6,743 nucleotides of DNA from Planctomycetota bacterium (lineage in GTDB: Bacteria; Planctomycetota; Phycisphaerae; Phycisphaerales; UBA1924): assembly GCA_023429345.1 (NCBI GenBank), contig JAEYVB010000268.1:1-6743 (forward strand), written 5' to 3'. A program made the translations under genes and the position numbers. Below are positions 5,584 through 6,743 of this stretch, in pieces. A model generated the notes under the pieces. It saw only the letters and a list, made by a program, of their open reading frames with translations, did no database searches and was not told the DNA's origin. Numbering within the stretch: the stretch's first letter is position 1; every line of letters starts with the position of its first letter.

Positions 5584-6743
5584 CACAGGCCTTTCGAAGG
5601 CATCTCGCCCGGTTGAACGTCCGGCTCCGGCGGCACCACCCGCGCCGGCGTCGGCGCGAGCGACACGCCCGGCAGGCCGCGGATCGGCTCCCAATCCAGC
5701 GCCGGGTGCGTCGGGTACATCGCTCTCAGCTCCTGCTCCAGCACGCCCGCCCCCGCTCGATCACCGAGATCCCGCAGCGTGGCCGCGGCCTCCGCCAGCG
5801 CGATCCCCGCCAGGTACGGGTGCGTCGCCCGGAAACGCGCGGGTACGTGCAGCAGCTCGACCACCCCCAGGCGACGCCGATCCGTATCGGATTCGAGCAC
5901 GAGCGACCGCCCCAGCCCCGCGCGGCACCACGCCTCCAGCCATCCCGGCTGCGCCTCGGCGTGCCCCGTCCGCGGCGCGATGCGATCGCGAAGCCGCTGC
6001 CGCGCACCCTCGCGCTGTTCCGGCGACCCGACCCGCGCCGCCACGATATCCGCGACGATCTGCACGCCGGGGTCGTTCACCACCGTCTGAGGCAGTTCCG
6101 CCTCCATGCCCGCCTCGAAACGCGCGCTGGCCAAGTAGAGCGAAGCCAACATCGCCGCCCGTACATCCGCGGTGCTCGCCGGTTGCGACCGCGCCCACGC
6201 CCCAACGCTCGGCCAGTTCAGCCAGATCGGCGGCAGCGATGGGGCCAGCCCGGTCGCCTCGTCGACGACGCTCCCCATGCCGGCCTCGAACGCCCAGTCC
6301 GCGTGCAGCCACGGCGCCTGCGACTCCCGCTTCGCCGAGAGCAGGGCCAGCCACGGATCGACCGCCGCGACGTGGGCCGCCCGCCGCACCCGGCACCGCA
6401 GGAGCCCCTCGGCCACCACCGCCGCCGTCGGCCCCCGTTGCCCGCGGTACGTTTCGAAGAGTTGCTCCAGCATCGGCTCCGCCGCGACCAGGTCCCCCCG
6501 CTCAAGGCGGGCCCTCGCCCGCCACGCGGCATCCGCGATCTCTTCGAACTTCTCCGCATCCGCCGCCGCGGCACCCCCGACCTCCCGGACGCGGTCCCAG
6601 CCGATCACCAGCCCCGCCTTGCCCGCTTCCTTCCCGCCCTCGCCGCGGAGCCAGACGCCCGCGGCATCCACCCTGAGCACCTCTCCCGTCGGCGCCGGCT
6701 CCCCGCCCCGCAGCGATACCTGCCCCACCGCCCCGACCACCCC
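5583..6743 (-). CDS. Helical-repeat (TPR-like) protein of unknown function, 5' end missing
   Basis: The frame is open from the right edge to a TGA at 5585-5583, giving 386 visible residues. The first possible start in view is a GTG at 6740, but the residues after it already look like the middle of a domain, so the true start and any signal peptide probably lie beyond the window. Visible residues 5-55 are rich in Gly and Val with short beta-type stretches ending in GWDRVREV, resembling a small beta-barrel fold; this is an impression, not a family match. Residues 60-345 are Ala/Arg/Leu-rich helices. Helix pairs near 70-100 (ARLERGDLVAAEPMLEQLF) and 308-343 (ending LEQELRAMYPTHPAL) have TPR-like spacing. 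The last 30 residues are Pro-rich. No catalytic motif was seen. The stop overlaps the ExbB-type start by one base (TGATG), which ties the gene to the transport operon. A periplasmic or membrane-associated scaffold role is inferred from context only. Confidence 0.82.
   Translation of the reverse strand, partial: GVVGAVGQVSLRGGEPAPTGEVLRVDAAGVWLRGEGGKEAGKAGLVIGWDRVREVGGAAAADAEKFEEIADAAWRARARLERGDLVAAEPMLEQLFETYRGQRGPTAAVVAEGLLRCRVRRAAHVAAVDPWLALLSAKRESQAPWLHADWAFEAGMGSVVDEATGLAPSLPPIWLNWPSVGAWARSQPASTADVRAAMLASLYLASARFEAGMEAELPQTVVNDPGVQIVADIVAARVGSPEQREGARQRLRDRIAPRTGHAEAQPGWLEAWCRAGLGRSLVLESDTDRRRLGVVELLHVPARFRATHPYLAGIALAEAAATLRDLGDRAGAGVLEQELRAMYPTHPALDWEPIRGLPGVSLAPTPARVVPPEPDVQPGEMPSKGL

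Noticed and set aside
4448..5616. Plus-strand open frames opposite the ExbB-type gene
   Set aside because: The opposite strand encodes the clear GPMLGLLGTVIG family signature; these frames are Arg/Pro/His-rich shadows.
5584..5694. Longer start for the ExbB-type protein at the ATG 5694
   Set aside because: It adds 37 Ala/Gly/Arg residues and overlaps the upstream gene by 112 nt; the ATG at 5583 forms a normal TGATG junction.
5492..6676. A 394-codon plus-strand frame
   Set aside because: Its product is almost only Pro, Ala and Arg, and it is antisense to the partial helical-repeat gene, whose stop overlaps the ExbB-type start.
1..6743. Search for CRISPR arrays, tRNA genes, insertion-sequence ends and tandem repeats
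   Set aside because: The window is filled with coding sequence with no spaced direct repeats, no tRNA-like cloverleaf and no transposase reading frame.

Overview
The window reads as one stretch of a GC-rich bacterial chromosome with every supported gene on the minus strand, so transcription runs from the right edge (base 6743) to the left edge (base 1). No tRNA, rRNA, CRISPR array, insertion sequence or clear terminator was seen. Very high GC, the G/C-biased third codon positions, the cell-envelope gene set and large unassigned helical-repeat proteins suggest a Planctomycetota bacterium, possibly of the Phycisphaerae. This taxonomic call is inference; no marker gene is present.

Layout in transcription order. 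(1) 6743-5583: the 3' part of a gene for an alanine/arginine-rich helical-repeat protein, with a small beta-type N-terminal region; its start lies outside the window. (2) 5583-4783: a MotA/TolQ/ExbB-family proton-channel protein. (3) 4786-4367: a first ExbD/TolR-family protein. (4) 4370-3948: a second, divergent ExbD/TolR-family protein with a GTG start. (5) about 3964-1235: a protein of about 909 residues, predicted to be exported and built of TPR-like helical repeats. (6) 1208-1 and beyond: a membrane protein that runs off the left edge. It has an N-terminal J-domain-like segment, a long low-complexity linker, one transmembrane helix and a proline-rich region on the far side of the membrane.

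Genes 1 to 5 are joined by stop/start overlaps (TGATG, ATGA, GTGA, then an overlap of about 17 nt), and gene 6 follows after 26 nt with a strong Shine-Dalgarno sequence. This is strong evidence for one co-transcribed, translationally coupled operon.

One ExbB-type subunit with two different ExbD-type subunits is the core of a proton-motive-force-driven energy transducer, comparable in subunit make-up to Tol-Pal, ExbBD-TonB or the Myxococcus AglRQS motor. The large periplasmic repeat protein and the Pro-rich single-pass protein are the natural candidates for the partners that receive or transmit the force. No TonB, TolA, Pal or TolB homologue is recognisable, so the target of the motor is unknown. 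That unexplained set of partners is the most interesting aspect of the window.
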